Part shown: positions 44,040-45,123 of the stretch, piece by piece | Layout: each line of letters opens with the position of its first letter | Position numbering within the stretch: position 1 is the stretch's first letter | Assembly: GCF_010672525.1 (NCBI RefSeq) | Contig: NZ_JAAHGH010000027.1 | Location: 1 to 45,123, forward strand | From: Okeania sp. SIO2B3 | Lineage (GTDB): Bacteria > Cyanobacteriota > Cyanobacteriia > Cyanobacteriales > Microcoleaceae | DNA length: 45,123 nt | Direction: 5' to 3' | Program-made: the position numbers and the translations under genes | The notes under the pieces: generated by a model | The model's input: the letters and a program-made list of their open reading frames with translations, nothing else | What the model was told of the DNA's origin: nothing | Databases searched by the model: none

Positions 44040-45123
44040 GACCTATCCCTTTGAGAAGGTGATGGAGAAAGACACCGAAGTTTTTGGGGAAAGTTTGATT
44101 TGTGAAACTGACTCAATCACCAACCTAAAGCCTTGACTTAGCTTTGTTTGACGAGTTCGTTAAAATGCTTCTTCAATGATGCAAAACTTGTGAATGATTA
44201 ATTTTTTGACTACTACTATTGTGGAAGCTGGAGAGATGATTCATTTTCCTGGTTGAATAAAAAATCATGCGTAGGGGCGAACGAACCCTTATAACATTTA
44301 TATTTTTCAGATTATCAGAGTTTGAGGCTCTTGGCAACCCCTTTGTTCACAATTTTCTTGAGCTTCAGAAAATGAAAATTCTGGTGATTTCACGGTGGCT
44401 GAGGGTGAAAAATTATTGTTGAGTATTAGTGGCGATCGCTTGACCTATCCCTTTGAGAAGGTGATGGAGAAAGACACTGAAGTTTTTGGGGAAAGTTTGA
44501 TTTGTGAAACTGACTCAATCACCAACCTAAAACCTTGACTTAGCTTTGTTTGACGAGTTCGTTAAAATGCTTCTTCAATGATGCAAAACTTGTGAATGAT
44601 TAATTTTTTGACTACTACTATTGTGGAAGCTGGAGAGATGATTCAATTTTTTAGTTGAATAAAAAGTCATGCGTAGGGGCGAGCGAACCCTTATAACATT
44701 TATATTTTTCAGATTATCAGAGTTTGAGGCTCTTGGCAACCCCTTTGTTCACAATTTTCTTGAGCTTCAGAAAATGAAAATTCTGATGATTTCACGGTGG
44801 CTGAGGGTAAAAAATTATTGTTGAGTGTTAGTGGCGATCGCTTGACCTATCCCTTTGAGAAGGTGATGGAGAAAGACACTGAAGTTTTTGGGGAAAGTTT
44901 GATTTGTGAAACTGACTCAATCACCAACCTAAAACCTTGACTTAGCTTTGTTTGACGAGTTCGTTAAAATGCTTCTTCAATGATGCAAAACTTGTGAATG
45001 ATTAATTTTTTGACTACTACTATTGTGGAAGCTGGAGAGATGATTCAATTTTTTAGTTGAATAAAAAGTCATGCGTAGGGGCGAGCGAACCCTTATAACA
45101 TTTATATTTTTCAGATTATCAGA
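44040..45123 (+). repeat. 402-bp tandem array, running off the window
   Basis: GACCTATCCCTTTGAGAAGG starts at 44040, 44442 and 44844, giving an exact 402-bp period with very high identity over more than 2.6 copies. Each unit contains one HIP1 site and a 58-codon frame crossing the unit junction (for example 44764-44937, with FTVAEGKKLLLSVSGDRLTY then PFEKVMEKDTEVFGES), ending at TGA. The product is not recognised and no start is clear. Confidence 0.92.

Noticed and set aside
44040-45123. CRISPR or repeat-protein gene in the 402-bp array
   Set aside because: The period is far too long for CRISPR, and stops occur in every frame of each unit, so no continuous repeat protein can be read.

Overview
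The window reads as chromosome of a filamentous, low-GC cyanobacterium. The evidence is direct: many HIP1 octamers (GCGATCGC), isiA, isiB, petG, two c-type cytochromes of cyanobacterial type, a DUF3122 protein, and a very high non-coding fraction (roughly 45 percent) filled with short repeats, MITEs and dead transposases. That pattern resembles Trichodesmium, Okeania or Moorena type genomes; the genus is inference.

Layout. 1-2040: remains of one TnpB element followed by an apparently intact tnpB with a foldable 3' end. 2108-3256: GT4 glycosyltransferase. 3557-6091 (minus): an LRR-Roc-COR (Roco) GTPase cut into two ORFs by a single in-frame TAA. 6269-9926 (minus): a zinc-linked block (COG0523 GTPase then folE behind a perfect Zur-type palindrome), flanked by a decayed and an intact copy of a cytochrome c6-like gene. 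10138-16500: DUF3122 protein, metallo-beta-lactamase-fold protein lacking two usual His ligands, a possible 33-residue membrane protein, LysM/M23 peptidase and a methyltransferase. 16621-23963: a PNP-fold protein convergent with a Crp/Fnr regulator, a tnpB broken by a MITE, then an iron-stress cluster (isiA, isiB, alpha/beta hydrolase, Cys-rich small membrane protein). 24868-25005: a promoter and terminator bracketing a candidate small RNA. 25147-26659: divergent pair (unknown 286-aa protein; ribbon-helix-helix protein with a frameshift) around three AAGCGCTT sites. 26881-36645: DUF6745 protein, DASH cryptochrome, ABC ATPase, PAS-GGDEF-EAL protein. 38655-41513: C15-like peptidase, hisH-rsmD, convergent petG, membrane-anchored cytochrome c, tRNA-Thr. 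41575-end: a 402-bp tandem array that starts next to the tRNA and has been invaded by a MITE, a repeat element and an IS with 156-bp inverted ends.

The strongest new signals are (i) the Zur box-COG0523-folE unit, (ii) the small-RNA candidate, (iii) the AAGCGCTT-controlled divergent module, (iv) the 402-bp array, and (v) several MITE families whose ends and target duplications can be fixed inside this one window, because some copies sit inside other repeats that supply the empty site. Short palindromic repeats have also inserted into three separate transposase genes, once in frame. No CRISPR array, rRNA or complete new defence operon was seen.
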